From: Acutalibacter muris
Lineage (GTDB): Bacteria > Bacillota > Clostridia > Oscillospirales > Acutalibacteraceae
Reading direction: 5' to 3'
DNA: 64,000 bases
NCBI RefSeq assembly: GCF_002201475.1
Contig: NZ_CP021422.1
Location: 1,860,001-1,924,000 of the forward strand
Below, one piece after another: positions 33,388 to 42,786 of this stretch. The stretch's first letter is position 1. Every line of letters starts with the position of its first letter. The notes under the pieces are model-generated. The model had not been told where the DNA came from. It saw only the letters and a program-made list of their open reading frames with translations, and did no database searches. The translations under genes and the position numbers were made by a program.

Positions 33388-33964
33388 TTAGCTGCCTCAT
33401 TTTGAGAAAGTCCTCCACCCTGTCGTCCATCAGGTGCAAAAGCGAACTCATTGCAACATATTTGGGGTCTTGCAGATTATGGGTAAACTTCTTCCAATAG
33501 TCCTGTACACGCTGCTCAGAGCCACGGTCCGCATCGTCCGCTGCAATCAGGAAGGCCACGTCTATGGCATTCATCATCCTGCGAAACTCCTTTTGTTCCA
33601 TCAGCCAGTTTGCAAACTCGACCCCATGAACACGGTGTTCCTCCTCATATCCGCCAGAAGTAAACTCCTTCCAAAAGGCCACATTGTCCTCAGATAGCCG
33701 CAAATACTCGCAAACCTCCGCCTCCGCTGCTTTCGGGTCCCGAACCTGAGAGCGCCCTACCAGCCAGTCAACCGGGACTTCAAAGTAGTCTGCGATGGCA
33801 CACAGGGCGGTCAGCCCCGGCTCTGCCTTGCCGTTCTGGTAGTTGGACAGCGCACCCACAGAGATGTCTATCTCCCTGGCCAGTTCCTTGATGGGCTTTC
33901 CGCTCTCTTTTGTCAGACTACTCAGCCGCTGGGCTAGCAATCGGGCGTAAGAATCTTGTTTCAT
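33380..33964 (-). CDS. XRE-family transcriptional regulator
   Basis: 194 residues from MKQDSYARLLAQRL; GAAAGG precedes this ATG, so an in-frame Met 14 codons upstream is rejected. HTH at about residues 20-65 (IKELAREIDISVGALSNYQN). The C-terminal 120 residues are helical and unassigned. Its stop overlaps the integrase start (ATGGCTAA), so both are co-expressed: a repressor-integrase pair, typical of integrative elements. Divergent from the small HTH genes at 34157. Confidence 0.85.
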   Translation of the reverse strand: MKQDSYARLLAQRLSSLTKESGKPIKELAREIDISVGALSNYQNGKAEPGLTALCAIADYFEVPVDWLVGRSQVRDPKAAEAEVCEYLRLSEDNVAFWKEFTSGGYEEEHRVHGVEFANWLMEQKEFRRMMNAIDVAFLIAADDADRGSEQRVQDYWKKFTHNLQDPKYVAMSSLLHLMDDRVEDFLKMRQLNG

Positions 33965-34156
33965 TCGCTCATCCTTTCTACATATAATCGTGAACTTCAT
34001 CCACAAATCGTCACTAAAAAGAACATCATGAACTCGCTTGACTTTCTTGCCATGATTCTCTATAATGAAAACGTAATGATAAATTCATCATAATCATTCT
34101 ACACAATGTCCAGCCCGATGTCAAGTAGAAAATTCATGTTGAAAGGAAGATGTGCA

Positions 34157-34339
34157 ATGAAAGCGAACGAAACTGTACGCAAAGCCGCACGCACCGCCAA
34201 TGTCCCACTCTGGCAAGTCGCGGCAGAGCTGGGAATCTCCGAGCCGACCATGACCCGGTGGCTGCGGTTCCCGCTCACCCCGGACAAGGAGACCGCAATG
34301 CTTGAGGCAATCAAGAAACTGGAAAGAGAGGTAGGTTAA
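34157..34339 (+). CDS. Small HTH protein, element B
   Basis: 60 residues, MKANETVRKAARTANVPLWQ then VAAELGISEPTMTRWLR, a plain helix-turn-helix. GAAAGGAAG lies upstream. The stop overlaps the next start (TAATG). First of four coupled rightward genes leading into the primase. Cro-like or excisionase-like role inferred. Confidence 0.7.
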   Translation: MKANETVRKAARTANVPLWQVAAELGISEPTMTRWLRFPLTPDKETAMLEAIKKLEREVG

Positions 34340-34524
34340 TGGAGAAACGCTTTTTGACCATCCGCCAGACCGCCAAGCTGGGGCTTTTGAGCGAATACCA
34401 ACTGCGGCTATGGCAAAAGCAAGGCAAACTGCCTGGGGTATACTCTGGGGTGAAGTTCATGGTGAATGTTCCTCAGCTTGAGGAAAAGCTAGAGGAAATT
34501 AGCCGGAACGGAGGTACCGCATGA
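34339..34524 (+). CDS. Small MerR/excisionase-like HTH protein, element B
   Basis: 61 residues: FLTIRQTAKLGLLSEYQLRL, then WQKQGKLPGVYSGVKFMVNV, a winged helix of the excisionase type. Coupled at both ends by overlapping start and stop codons. Likely the recombination directionality factor of element B (inference). Confidence 0.75.
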   Translation: MEKRFLTIRQTAKLGLLSEYQLRLWQKQGKLPGVYSGVKFMVNVPQLEEKLEEISRNGGTA

Positions 34525-34640
34525 TGTACACCAAAGAAAAGGCCCTCTCCCCGCGCGGCAACGCTGGGAAAGGGCAAGAGCTACATTCACAAGCCCATTG
34601 TAGCATGGGCAGTAGGGGAAGTCAAGGGGTACGCCTATGA
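34521..34640 (+). CDS. Possible 39-residue protein
   Basis: Starts ATGATG overlapping the previous stop and ends TGA overlapping the primase start (ATGA). The peptide is rich in Gly, Ser and basic residues and resembles nothing known. The double coupling supports translation at least as a leader; the sequence itself does not look protein-like. Confidence 0.35.
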   Translation: MMYTKEKALSPRGNAGKGQELHSQAHCSMGSRGSQGVRL

Positions 34641-34777
34641 ACGAAAAAATTTCGGTTTTAGAAAATCTCGCGCCCGAACTCAACCCCCGCTACACCGTGA
34701 CCGACATCGGCAATAGCAACTTGTTTGCCGATTATTACCATGACATAGCCCGCTACGTCCCCGAGCGAAAGATGTAG
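34637..34777 (+). pseudogene. P4-type primase, N-terminal fragment
   Basis: 46 residues, MNEKISVLENLAPELNPRYT to ARYVPERKM, and a TAG that belongs to the transposon end. The gene is cut by the transposon at 34773 and resumes at 37835 (WYIFTGKLWEPD). Restored, it would encode a D5/P4-type helicase-primase of about 477 residues. Confidence 0.85.
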
Positions 34778-34828
34778 GACGGATTTTGCGGACATTCAAA
34801 ATAAAAAAGAATGTGGAGGTAACAGACA

Positions 34829-35203
34829 ATGGCAAAGACGATTTTTGAGGAACTGGGCGGCAGATACGAAAGGCAAGGAGATTATTTAATTCCATGTATA
34901 GCTTTACCCGCCGAAGAAGAACAGCCGATGGGCATATGGGGACAGCGGCACTTGGACTATCTGAAGCAGTACCGAAAGGTTACATATACCAATCTTCTCA
35001 CAAGCGGCAGGCTCAACGCTTATCTTGCCGACATTGACAGGCAGGCGCAGGAACGCTTTGTAAGGCTCATAGAGGGCATGAAACAGGCACAGGGTATAAC
35101 GGAACGCCTAAAGGAAGAAAACGCCTTAGAATGGACAGGACGGCTAGGTAACATAAGGGCTTGTGCGAGGGAGATTGTGAACGAGGAAATCATTTTCACA
35201 TAG
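34829..35203 (+). CDS. tnpV: TnpV-like transposon protein
   Basis: 124 residues, MAKTIFEELGGRYERQGDYL onwards, with YLKQYRKVTYTNLLTSGRL and a coiled C-terminal half. Intact form of the copy at 867. GGAGG lies ahead of the start; a terminator follows. A widespread accessory protein of Tn4451-type transposons; function not known. Confidence 0.85.
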   Translation: MAKTIFEELGGRYERQGDYLIPCIALPAEEEQPMGIWGQRHLDYLKQYRKVTYTNLLTSGRLNAYLADIDRQAQERFVRLIEGMKQAQGITERLKEENALEWTGRLGNIRACAREIVNEEIIFT

Positions 35204-35211
35204 GCAATGCA

Positions 35212-35245
35212 GTGGCAGAGGCTAAAGCTCTGCCACTTTCTTTTC
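35212..35245 (+). terminator. Rho-independent terminator after tnpV
   Basis: Perfect stem GTGGCAGAG / CTCTGCCAC with a 7-base loop and a TTTCTTTTC tail. Confidence 0.8.
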
Positions 35246-35424
35246 GGGGAGTTTTGGTTAAATGATGTGAAATTTCTTGCAATAGGAGATTTAGCAGCCT
35301 ATAAGCGAAAGCGAAAGAACGAATAGGGTTTTTGTAAATTTATTGAGACCGATTGACAAGGCAGTGGGATTTGATTATAATTGATGTTATATAATACAAA
35401 TTATAATTTGAGGAGGAAATCATA

Positions 35425-35997
35425 ATGCCACCAAAACCTAAAATCACAAGAGATATGATTATTGACGCTGCATTTGAGGTTGCCCGCAAAACTGGCGTGG
35501 AAAACATCAATGCACGGACAGTATCAAAGAAGCTAAACTGTTCCACACAGCCCGTTATGTACCATTTTGCAACGATTGAAGAATTAAAAAAAGCTGCTTA
35601 CAAAAAAACAGGTGACTATCATACGGAATATTTGATGAACATTCCAGAAACACAGGAAGATATAATGCTTGGAATTGGGGTGAATTATATCCGCTTTGCG
35701 GTTGAAGAACCTTATTTGTTCCGCTTTCTGTTTCAATCGGGATTTGCTGTTGAAAACAGCTTGCTTGAAATGATAAATTCCGAGGAACTTATACCTGTTA
35801 TTTCTGCCATGCAGGAAGAAATGGATATGAATATTGAACAGACAAAAGAAGTTTTTATAACGCTTGCGATGTTTGTTCATGGATATGCCAGTATCATAGC
35901 CAACAATTCGTTGGAGTATGATGAAAAACTTATAGAAAAGCATTTGGAACGGGTAGGCACAGGTGCAATATTAGCGATACAGGAGGAAATAAAATGA
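35425..35997 (+). CDS. TetR-family regulator
   Basis: 190 residues. N-terminal HTH (ITRDMIIDAAFEVARKTGVE, then NARTVSKKLNCSTQPVMYHF) and a helical ligand domain with FIRFAVEEPYLFRFLF-like segments (TetR_C). GAGGAGG precedes the start. Its stop overlaps the start of the CPBP gene (ATGA), so it probably controls its own operon. AT-rich compared with the element B backbone, pointing to a different origin. Confidence 0.85.
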   Translation: MPPKPKITRDMIIDAAFEVARKTGVENINARTVSKKLNCSTQPVMYHFATIEELKKAAYKKTGDYHTEYLMNIPETQEDIMLGIGVNYIRFAVEEPYLFRFLFQSGFAVENSLLEMINSEELIPVISAMQEEMDMNIEQTKEVFITLAMFVHGYASIIANNSLEYDEKLIEKHLERVGTGAILAIQEEIK

Positions 35998-36752
35998 AAA
36001 AGTTATATGAAAAAAACGAACAGGCTTTTGCTATTGTATGGATAGTGGTTTATTGTGTTCTGCAATCTTTAGCATATCCGTTAAACGAGAAAATAGGAAT
36101 TGAATACTCTGCAAGCGCTATTTTTTGTATCTTGCAAACCATTATTCTTTTTGCCTTTATTCGAAAAAACAAGTTGCAAGAACGGTATGGGCTTTGTAAA
36201 TCACCTGTTCCTGCCCATCGGTTCCTTTACTATGTGCCGCTTATTATCTTAGCAACGGGAAATCTTTGGAACGGTGTTGCTGTCAACTATCCATTATCGG
36301 ATACGGTTTGCCGTATTGCGTGTATGCTTTGCGTTGGATTTGTGGAAGAAGTGATTTTCAGAGGTTTTCTTTTCAAGGCAATGGAAAAGGATGGTATAAA
36401 ATCTGCAATTATCGTTTCGAGCGTGACTTTTGGCATAGGGCATATAGTAAATTTGTTTAATGGCAGTGGTATGGACTTGGTAAACAATTTGTGCCAGATT
36501 TGCTTTGCGATTGCGATAGGCTTTTTGCTTGTAACGATTTTCTATCGTGGCGGAAGTTTGCTCCCCTGCATTATTGTTCATTCTGCTATTAACACTCTTA
36601 GTACTTTTTCAAATAAAGCAGGGGTTACAGTGGAAAAGCACATTATTCATGCTTTGGTTTTAATTTTTATAACCGTTGCCTATAACTTAGTCCTTACAAA
36701 AACGCTTCCGAAAAGCCAACTGGCAAATAAGAATAATACGAGGGATAGATGA
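35994..36752 (+). CDS. CPBP-family intramembrane protease-like protein
   Basis: 252 residues with about seven membrane helices. The CPBP motifs are present: EEVIFRGFLFK near residue 115 (two Glu and Arg), FGIGHIVNLF (His) and HSAIN further on. Members act as CAAX-type proteases or in bacteriocin immunity. Coupled to the TetR gene. Self-immunity or membrane stress protection are both possible. Confidence 0.85.
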   Translation: MKKLYEKNEQAFAIVWIVVYCVLQSLAYPLNEKIGIEYSASAIFCILQTIILFAFIRKNKLQERYGLCKSPVPAHRFLYYVPLIILATGNLWNGVAVNYPLSDTVCRIACMLCVGFVEEVIFRGFLFKAMEKDGIKSAIIVSSVTFGIGHIVNLFNGSGMDLVNNLCQICFAIAIGFLLVTIFYRGGSLLPCIIVHSAINTLSTFSNKAGVTVEKHIIHALVLIFITVAYNLVLTKTLPKSQLANKNNTRDR

Positions 36753-36753
36753 T

Positions 36754-36888
36754 ATGACGAATATGATTTCAGAATGGGTGCGCTGCCCTGTCTGCGGGAA
36801 CAAAACGAGATTGCAGATACGGAAAGATACGGAATTAAAAAACTTTCCTCTATACTGCCCGAAGTGCAGACAGGAAAGAAGAATTTGA
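36754..36888 (+). CDS. Small zinc-ribbon protein (cysteine-rich KTR type)
   Basis: 44 residues with CPVCGNKT and CPKCRQE, homologous to the protein at 3412, but its end (RRI) is created by the deletion that joins this gene to the recombinase remnant at about 36875. Confidence 0.7.
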   Translation: MTNMISEWVRCPVCGNKTRLQIRKDTELKNFPLYCPKCRQERRI

Positions 36889-37834
36889 TACTGTCCAACA
36901 GCTTATGACGAGCCGCAGGCGGGAAAAGAATAAGGGCGGCTTTGAGAATATTTTTTCAGGCGTTATCAAATGTGCGGACTGCGGCTATGCTCTGCGGGCT
37001 ATGAGTGCAAACAGGAGGAAACGCCCCGACATCATCGACTGCGTACAATACACTTGTAATAATTATGGCAGGTACGGAAACGTCATGTGTACCGCACACG
37101 CCATTGAAGCGAGGGACTTATTCAACGCCGTCCTTGACGACATCAATCGTTTTGCGGATATGGCGGTGAATGACGAGCGGGCGGTGAGGGCGATTGAAAA
37201 GCGGCTCACGGAAACAGACCAGAGCAAGGCAAAGGCAATGGAGAAAGAACGGAAGAAACTGAACAAACGCCTTGCGGAGCTTGACAGGCTGTTTTCCTCT
37301 CTCTATGAGGATAAGGTCATGGAGCGTATCACCGAGCGGAATTTCGAGATGATGTCGGGGAAATACCAGAAAGAACAGCTTGAAATTGAAGCGAGATTAA
37401 AAGAGGTAACGGAAACCCTTAATGAAAGCTACGAGAAATCGCAGGGAATCCGTGACTTCCTCTCCCTTATCCGCAACTATCAAGGCTTAAAGGAACTGGA
37501 CGCAACGGTTGTAAATGCACTGATAGACAAGATACTTGTTTCGGAGCGTGAGAAGATGGCAGACGGAACAGTTAGGCAGGAAATCAAGATTTACTATAAA
37601 TTCATCGGCTTTGTCGGTGAATTACATATCACACCCACAAAGCGGTGGACAGCGTTGCCCGCTAAATGCTGTACAGTGTGCGGCGTTGAATACGTCCCTG
37701 GCTCTGGCATATCAAAGTATTGTCCCGTTTGCGCCAAGAAGATGCAGAGGGAGAAGTCAAACGAGAGCAAACGCAGGAGCAGGGAGCAGAAACGGATGGC
37801 ATGTATTGAACTGTCCGCAAAAAATGACCGACTG
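36881..37834 (+). pseudogene. Large serine recombinase (TnpX-like), C-terminal part
   Basis: About 318 codons: end of the recombinase domain (TSRRREKNKGGFENIFSGVI), zinc-ribbon (CADCGYALR ... CTAHAI), long coiled coil, and the terminal ribbon CTVCGVEYVPGSGISKYCPV. The N-terminal catalytic Ser domain is missing, removed by a deletion that abuts the zinc-ribbon gene. The frame stays open across the transposon end into the primase gene, making one open frame from 36905 to 39127 (740 codons), so an accidental fusion protein is possible. Confidence 0.85.
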
Positions 37835-39127
37835 ATGTGGTACATCTTTACGGGCAAGCTGTGGGAGCCGGATGTAGGCAATCTCCAGGCTATGGAACTA
37901 TGTAAAAAGTTGGCTGACGAACTGGTGATTTACGCTCTGTCTCTCCCCGATGGACGCGAGCGGGACGAGTATCGCAGGGCAGTTGAGAGGTGGCAGATTC
38001 GCCATTACCGGGAGATCATCCTGAAAGACGCGATGGGCATTTACCCGGCAAAACTCAGCGAGTTTGATAGTAAGCCTTATCTATTTAACTGCAAAAATGG
38101 AACGCTGAACCTACATACCAGAGCGTTCCATGAGCACGACCCAGCCGATATGCTAGCGACGATTTCCGGCGTGAAGTACGACCCGGAGGCTCGCTCAGAG
38201 TTGTGGGAGCGCACCATCCAGGACGTTATGCAAGGCGATATTGACCTTGCCGCCTACATCCAAAAGGCTCTGGGCTACGGCCTGACCGGGGACACGTCCG
38301 AGGAATGTTTCTTCCTCCTCTACGGCCCCACGACCCGCAACGGCAAGGGGACTATCATGGGAACTTATATGAAAATGCTGGGCGGTTATGGCAAAGCAGC
38401 GCGGCCGGAAACAATAGCTCTGCGGCAAAATTATAATGCCAGCGGCCCCTCTGAGGACATCGCGAAGCTGGCCGGAGCCAGAGCTGTGAACATCTCTGAG
38501 CCGGACAAGCAGATGGTTTTATCGGCGGCGTTGGTGAAAACTCTAACCGGCAACGACACCATGAGCGCCCGGTTTTTGAACGAAAACAGCTTCGAGTTCA
38601 AGCCTCAATTCAAGCTGTTCATCAATACAAATCATCTTCCAAAGGCCAATGATGTGACGATTTTCAGTTCTGGTCGAGTAAAAGTTTTGCCGTTCAACCG
38701 TCATTTTGAGCCGAAAGAGCAGGATAAAACTCTCAAAAAACGGTTGGAAAAGGAGCTGTCCGGCGTGTTGAACTGGTGCTTAGATGGGCTGTGGCTTATG
38801 CGTGAAACAGGTTTTGAACCGCCCCAATCGGTGCTGGCGGCGACCGCCCAGTACCAGCATGACAGCGACAAACTGACCCGGTTCGTGGAGGAAATGCTGA
38901 CACCCGACCCCGATGGTGAAGTCCGTACAGAGGACGCTTACCGCGAATACCGGGACTGGTGCCAGCGTAATGGGCAGTTTGCGGACGGTTACCCAACATT
39001 TAAGCAGGGCATAGAGGGGTACGCCCAAGTCAAAAGGAAACGTCCCAAAGGGGCCGGAAGGTCGGTGAACGCGACCGCCATGCTGTGCGGTGTTCAGCTG
39101 AAAATGGATGATAGAATAGGCTTGTAA
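37835..39127 (+). pseudogene. P4/D5-type primase-helicase, C-terminal part
   Basis: About 430 codons. WYIFTGKLWEPDV at the junction, D5_N-like region, then the helicase core with Walker A GPTTRNGKGT near 38330, the DExx-like region EPDKQMVLSAALVKTLTGND and FKLFINTNHLPKANDVTIF, all typical of phage P4 alpha/D5 helicases. It would drive autonomous replication of the excised element. Separated from its first 46 codons by the transposon; it can be read only as the tail of the recombinase fusion. Confidence 0.85.
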
Positions 39128-39134
39128 GTAGCCG

Positions 39135-39222
39135 GTGTGTCAGGTGTGTCAACGAAATATAGGGGTAAAAATATTTGCTCTCGCGTAAGAACCTCTGCTT
39201 TCAACTGGCACACCTGACACAC
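39135..39222. repeat. Long-range inverted repeat after the primase (origin-like)
   Basis: GTGTGTCAGGTGTG at 39135-39148 against its perfect complement at 39209-39222, 60 bases apart. The left arm contains the direct repeat GGTGTGTCA twice. It could be a replication origin or oriT. The remaining gap to 39419 shows no gene. Confidence 0.6.
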
Positions 39223-39419
39223 ACTCAGCTTTCGGGGTGCAAAGTGGCCCCGCAGGGGTCACAGATTCGGAAAACGGCCAAAAGGCGTTTTCTGAATGAG
39301 CCAGCATCGCATTTGTCCCACATTTGTAAGGACAAATGTGCGGCCAAACGCAGACTGGATAGGGAGTACCCTATGACCCCATATTTTTAGAGCGCTGACA
39401 CGCATAAGGAGGGAATTGT

Positions 39420-39749
39420 TTGACAGACAAAAGAAAATTTGACATACGGCTCTCGCAGAGGGACTTCAATATGCTGGAGAGGAGAGCGCGCAGGTGCAAG
39501 ATCAGCAAGTCGGAGTATATGCGCCGGTTGCTAAATAGGTGTGTCCCGAGAGAGGCTCCGCCTCTTGATTACTACAGCATGATGAACGAGCTGAAGGTGA
39601 TACGCAAGGATTTGGACGTGCTTGCACAGATGGCAACAGCTACAGGGTTCATCGACGCAAAGGCTATTGACGTGCAGCTGCGTGAACTCCGAAAGACCTC
39701 TGAGAAAATTGGATTAGCTGTGGCTGGGGAGTATGATGAGGACGATTAG
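39420..39749 (+). CDS. MobC-like ribbon-helix-helix protein, element B
   Basis: 109 residues. TTG start after GGAGGG. N-terminal FDIRLSQRDFNMLERRARRC then KISKSEYMRRLL is the ribbon-helix-helix of mobilization accessory proteins. The C-terminal part is a helical tail. No relaxase follows, so element B has either lost it or is mobilized in trans. Confidence 0.75.
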   Translation: MTDKRKFDIRLSQRDFNMLERRARRCKISKSEYMRRLLNRCVPREAPPLDYYSMMNELKVIRKDLDVLAQMATATGFIDAKAIDVQLRELRKTSEKIGLAVAGEYDEDD

Positions 39750-39913
39750 AGCGGGATCCGCGCCCTCCTGCCGGTAAGCATCTCCGTTTCCCCCAATGCC
39801 GCCCCTGGTTTCGGTATGAAACCGGGGGTTGATTTTGTGAAAAAACGCCGACCTTGAATCCAACCGCCGCTTTTGCTATAATGTAACCAGATAAGCGAAA
39901 GGACGGTGGCAAT

Positions 39914-40804
39914 ATGCCAGGTGTATTGAGCGAACACATAGCCTCCCTGCGAAAAGAACGGGGCCTGACCCAGGATCAGCTGGGCAAAATGTGCGGGGTG
40001 TCGTCGCAGGCGGTGGGCAAATGGGAGAAGGGCGGCGCGCCGGACGTGGAGCTGCTGCCCATTCTGGCGGAACAACTGGGGGTCACCATTGACGCCCTGT
40101 TCGGGCTGGAAGGCGGGGAACGGGTAGATGCGGCGGAGGCCGTGGGCCGGTGGCTGCGGGATTTCCCGGAAAAGGAGCGCATGGAGCGGTTCTGCCGCCT
40201 GGTGTGGAGCTCCATCAACTATTTTATGCCCAGCGGGCTTGACGTGCCGAAGATGGAATACCTGGACACCTGCCGCACCCATATGGACGGGGAGAACCAG
40301 ATTATGTATACGGAGATACGGGGTGGCGGTGGGCTGCTGATGGATGTGCACGCGGAAGATATGACCTTCGTCACCCTCTGGCCTGAGCCCAAGGAGGGCT
40401 ACGCCTCCTTTTTCGCGCCCATGGAGGACTACCGCAGGCTGTTTGCGTTGCTGGCGAAGCACGGCTGTCTGGAGTTGCTGGACAGCCTCTATTGGCGTAA
40501 ATCCAATTACTTCATTCCCCCGGTAATCGCAAAGCTCTGCGGCCTGCCGCCGGAAACCGTTACCGGGCTGCTGGAGGAACTGGCGGACATTGGCATTTTC
40601 TGGTCTATGAAGCTGGAGCTGGAGGACGGGGAGGTCAATGCCTATAAGCTGGCCGAGCCCCTGACCCTGGTGCCGTTCCTGATGGCTGCCCAGGGCTTCA
40701 TGGAAACCAGCTGCAACTATATGTACTTTTATGACGACGAGGACCCTCTTTTGCGGGGGAAAAAATGGAAAGCACAGGAGGATAACGAACATGAAAAAGC
40801 ATAA
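39914..40804 (+). CDS. XRE-family regulator of the ABC exporter
   Basis: 296 residues. HTH at residues 5-65 (LRKERGLTQDQLGKMCGVSS). The rest is a helical domain with a possible second winged helix (VIAKLCGLPPETVTGLLEEL). It overlaps the ABC exporter start by 14 bases, so it is co-expressed with it and likely regulates it. Ligand unknown. Confidence 0.8.
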   Translation: MPGVLSEHIASLRKERGLTQDQLGKMCGVSSQAVGKWEKGGAPDVELLPILAEQLGVTIDALFGLEGGERVDAAEAVGRWLRDFPEKERMERFCRLVWSSINYFMPSGLDVPKMEYLDTCRTHMDGENQIMYTEIRGGGGLLMDVHAEDMTFVTLWPEPKEGYASFFAPMEDYRRLFALLAKHGCLELLDSLYWRKSNYFIPPVIAKLCGLPPETVTGLLEELADIGIFWSMKLELEDGEVNAYKLAEPLTLVPFLMAAQGFMETSCNYMYFYDDEDPLLRGKKWKAQEDNEHEKA

Positions 40805-42443
40805 TAAAAAAACCGTCGCCACTATGGCACGCTATCTTGTGAAATTCAAAGGAGACGTCCTTCTTGCGCTGCTGCCCCTGGTGGTGATCTGTGGTATGCT
40901 GTCGGTCACCAGCCTGGTGACTGCCCAGGTGTTCCAGCGGGTATTCGAGGGGGACCTGTCCGGCCTGATAAAGTGGATGTTGATTTTAACGGGGGCATGG
41001 TTTTTGGTGCAGGCGGTGAGCGTGCTGCATGAGCTTTTGCAGGCCCGAGCCATCCGCAGGCTGAACAACGCTGTCCGGGAGGACATGGCCGAGGCCCTTT
41101 TGCGTATGAGCCACCAGGACTATCACGCCAAGGGTGCGGGGGAGTACCTCTCCCGCTTCACCAACGACGTGAACCAAATAGAGAATCTAGCCTGGAAACC
41201 GTTCTTTCAACTTGTGGAGGCCGCGGCCACCTCTCTGTTTAGCGTGATCGCCCTGTTGACCATTCACTGGTCGCTGGTGCTGGCGGCGTTGCTCACCACC
41301 GTGGTCATGGTGTTTGTGCCCCAGCTTTTTAACAAGCGCATGGAGGCGCTGGGCGCGGTCTGCTCAGAGGAACAGGCTAAGGCCACCGGGGCACTCAAGG
41401 ACCTGCTCTCCGGCCGGGACGTGCTGCGCTCTTTCGGCCGGGAAGTGCGCTTTTCTCAGGGGGCGGGAAAAGCCAGCGACCAGATAGAAAAGCCCCGGTA
41501 CCGCTTGGCCTATGTGAAAGGCTTTGTGAGCGCGGGGGTAGGCTGCGTAAACGTGATTTGCCAGGTGCTGGTCACGGGCCTAGTGGGGCTGTTGGCCATT
41601 TGGGGCTATACTCAGGCGGGCTCTCTGGCGGCGGGGGGTAACCTCTGTGGGATGCTCAGCAACGGCCTGGGAAGTATCGCGGGCCTGCTCCTCTCCTTCT
41701 CCTCCGCCAAACCGTTTTTTGAGAAGATTACAGTTCGCACTGAGGAGGCAGAAACCCACGCCAGAATGGAGTTGGAACCGCTGGCGGATGCGATTACCCT
41801 GGAAAACCTCCGCTTCCAATACGGGAAGCGCCCCATCCTGCACAATCTATCTCTACAGTTCCAAAAGGGAGGCAAATATGCCATTACCGGACCCTCCGGC
41901 TGCGGAAAATCCACTCTGTTGAAGCTTCTGCTGGGATGGCTGCCGGGCTACAGCGGGGCCATCCGGTTCGACGGGAAGGATGCCAAGGAGTTTACCCCGG
42001 AGCAGCTGGGGCGGCAGATGAGCTACATCGAGCAGAACGTGTTCCTGTTCAACTCCACCATCCGGGACAACATCACCCTGGGCGAAACGTTCACTGACGC
42101 ACAGATGGAGAAGGCCCTGCGGGACAGCGCTCTGATAGGCGATCTGGCCGCTATGCCCGACGGCCTGGACACCATCGTGGGCGAAGAGGGCGGCAACCTC
42201 TCCGGTGGACAGAAGCAGCGGGTGGCCATTGCCCGCGCCCTGATCCACAACCGCTCCATCCTCCTGGTGGACGAGGGCACCAGCGCCCTGGATCAGAAGA
42301 ATGCAGACATCGTGGAAAAGAGCCTGCTGGCTAATCCCGACCTGACGCTGATTCTGGTGAGCCATCATCTGACCGAGGCGCGCAAGGGGCAGTTTAGTGA
42401 GGTGTATGAGTTAGAGCCACCAGCGGCGAGTTATGCCTCATAA
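40791..42443 (+). CDS. ABC exporter (membrane domain plus ATPase)
   Basis: 550 residues from MKKHNKKTVATMARYLVKFK with AGGAGG ahead. Six membrane helices to about residue 300, then the ATPase: Walker A TGPSGCGKST, signature NLSGGQKQRVAIAR, Walker B SILLVDEGTSALD, H-loop LVSHH. Probably a homodimer, since no partner is adjacent. The XRE regulator in front suggests ligand-induced export of a toxic compound. Confidence 0.9.
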   Translation: MKKHNKKTVATMARYLVKFKGDVLLALLPLVVICGMLSVTSLVTAQVFQRVFEGDLSGLIKWMLILTGAWFLVQAVSVLHELLQARAIRRLNNAVREDMAEALLRMSHQDYHAKGAGEYLSRFTNDVNQIENLAWKPFFQLVEAAATSLFSVIALLTIHWSLVLAALLTTVVMVFVPQLFNKRMEALGAVCSEEQAKATGALKDLLSGRDVLRSFGREVRFSQGAGKASDQIEKPRYRLAYVKGFVSAGVGCVNVICQVLVTGLVGLLAIWGYTQAGSLAAGGNLCGMLSNGLGSIAGLLLSFSSAKPFFEKITVRTEEAETHARMELEPLADAITLENLRFQYGKRPILHNLSLQFQKGGKYAITGPSGCGKSTLLKLLLGWLPGYSGAIRFDGKDAKEFTPEQLGRQMSYIEQNVFLFNSTIRDNITLGETFTDAQMEKALRDSALIGDLAAMPDGLDTIVGEEGGNLSGGQKQRVAIARALIHNRSILLVDEGTSALDQKNADIVEKSLLANPDLTLILVSHHLTEARKGQFSEVYELEPPAASYAS

Positions 42444-42513
42444 TTTTACTATGCCAAATAAATTGCCTACCATTTAAGGCAGGCATTAAAAACGCAACAT
42501 ATTTCAAACGTGA

Positions 42514-42786
42514 TTATTTACTAAACAAGTCCGCATGAGTGCCAGTACGAACTAAGTAAAGCTCATTACCATCCACCCGATAAATCAGCAGCCAATCCGG
42601 GGCCAGATGGCACTCCTGGAAGCCTGCCCAATTGCCTGTAAGCTGATGGTTGCGGTTCTGCTCCGGCAGTGCGGCGGGAACAAGCAGGGTGTCAACAGCA
42701 TTCTCCAAAAGAGCCAGATTGTACCCTCTTTTTCCGCACAGGCGGCGATCGCGCCGGAACTGAGAGCTGACGTTCAGTTTAAGCAT
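42514..42786 (-). CDS. YafQ-family (RelE-like) toxin
   Basis: 90 residues, MLKLNVSSQFRRDRRLCGKR to IYRVDGNELYLVRTGTHADL. This C-terminal LxxxRTGTHxDLF motif marks YafQ-type mRNA interferases, which cut mRNA on the ribosome. The start overlaps the antitoxin stop by 8 bases; a longer in-frame start would bury itself in the antitoxin. Convergent with the ABC exporter. Confidence 0.9.
   Translation of the reverse strand: MLKLNVSSQFRRDRRLCGKRGYNLALLENAVDTLLVPAALPEQNRNHQLTGNWAGFQECHLAPDWLLIYRVDGNELYLVRTGTHADLFSK

Larger units (their letters stand above)
34773..37834 (+). mobile_element. Tn4451-like transposon, non-autonomous, inserted in the primase gene
   Basis: Ends TGTAGGACGG and ACCGACT as in the transposon at 813-5578; GA flanks both ends (34771-34772 and 37835-37836), consistent with a 2-bp crossover core. 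Content: TnpV, TetR regulator, CPBP membrane protein, zinc-ribbon protein and the C-terminal part of the large serine recombinase. Catalytic domain absent. The cargo differs from the other copy. Confidence 0.85.

Noticed and set aside
39746..40822. 358-codon minus-strand frame opposite the XRE regulator
   Set aside because: Antisense shadow of a gene with a clear HTH and ribosome binding site.
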